The notes under the pieces were generated by a model. The model saw nothing but the letters and a program-made list of their open reading frames with translations. It was not told the origin of the DNA and made no database searches. A program made the translations under genes and the position numbers. From the NCBI GenBank assembly GCA_023145595.1, contig JAGLDM010000345.1, positions 1 to 13,899 on the forward strand: 13,899 nt of DNA. Reading direction: 5' to 3'. This DNA comes from Flavobacteriaceae bacterium. Its GTDB lineage: Bacteria > Bacteroidota > Bacteroidia > Flavobacteriales > Flavobacteriaceae. Below are positions 13,892 to 13,899 of the stretch, in pieces; the first letter of the stretch is position 1; each line of letters opens with the position of its first letter.

Positions 13892-13899
13892 TTTTTCTA

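Noticed and set aside
1..13899. A new defence or mobile system
   Set aside because: All intact genes belong to recognised housekeeping, respiratory or envelope families, and the only mobile trace is a dead transposase fragment.

Overview
The window is AT-rich DNA from a Bacteroidota genome, most likely a marine-type Flavobacteriaceae. The evidence is TAnnTTTG-type (-7) promoter boxes with almost no Shine-Dalgarno sequences, a ribosomal protein S16 with a long Ala/Glu/Lys tail, a fused CcoN-CcoO protein, a single-heme CcoP, an Omp28-type lipoprotein, and a Crp/Fnr regulator of flavobacterial style. Genus cannot be told from the sequence alone.

Layout. 1-149 (-): 5' end of a secreted TlpA-like thioredoxin-fold protein, running off the window. 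264-1304 (+): Omp28-type thioredoxin-fold lipoprotein, divergent from it. 1418-2539 (+): rpsP-rimM, a ribosome-assembly pair with its own promoter. 2536-11315 (-): a complete cbb3 cytochrome oxidase locus, transcribed in the order ccoI, ccoS, ccoNO (fusion), ccoQ, ccoP, ccoG, ccoH, then a TauE/DsbD_2-like membrane protein. 11316-11929: about 600 bp without an intact gene. It holds the ccoI promoter, a decayed ISAs1/H-repeat transposase N-terminus with five in-frame stops, AT-rich filler, and the regulator's promoter. 11930-12616 (+): Crp/Fnr-family regulator. 12605-13891 (-): argH, complete, convergent with the regulator and overlapping it inside a perfect palindrome.

How the genes work together. 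CcoI exports Cu(I), CcoG reduces copper, and CcoH, CcoS and probably the TauE/DsbD_2-like protein help assemble and metallate the enzyme. CcoNO, CcoQ and CcoP form the proton-pumping high-affinity terminal oxidase used at low oxygen. The divergent Crp/Fnr protein is the obvious candidate regulator. A TGAT-N4-ATCA palindrome overlaps its own promoter, suggesting autoregulation. Translational coupling (TAATG and ATGA overlaps, 5-nt gaps) ties most of the structural genes together, while two strong hairpins separate ccoP from ccoG and ccoG from ccoH.

I found no convincing new biological system. The core is a known respiratory locus. The most notable details are the terminator palindrome that encodes the ends of two opposing genes, the transposase relic beside the regulator, the regulator's incomplete FNR cysteine set with its self-promoter palindrome, and the intra-operon hairpins.
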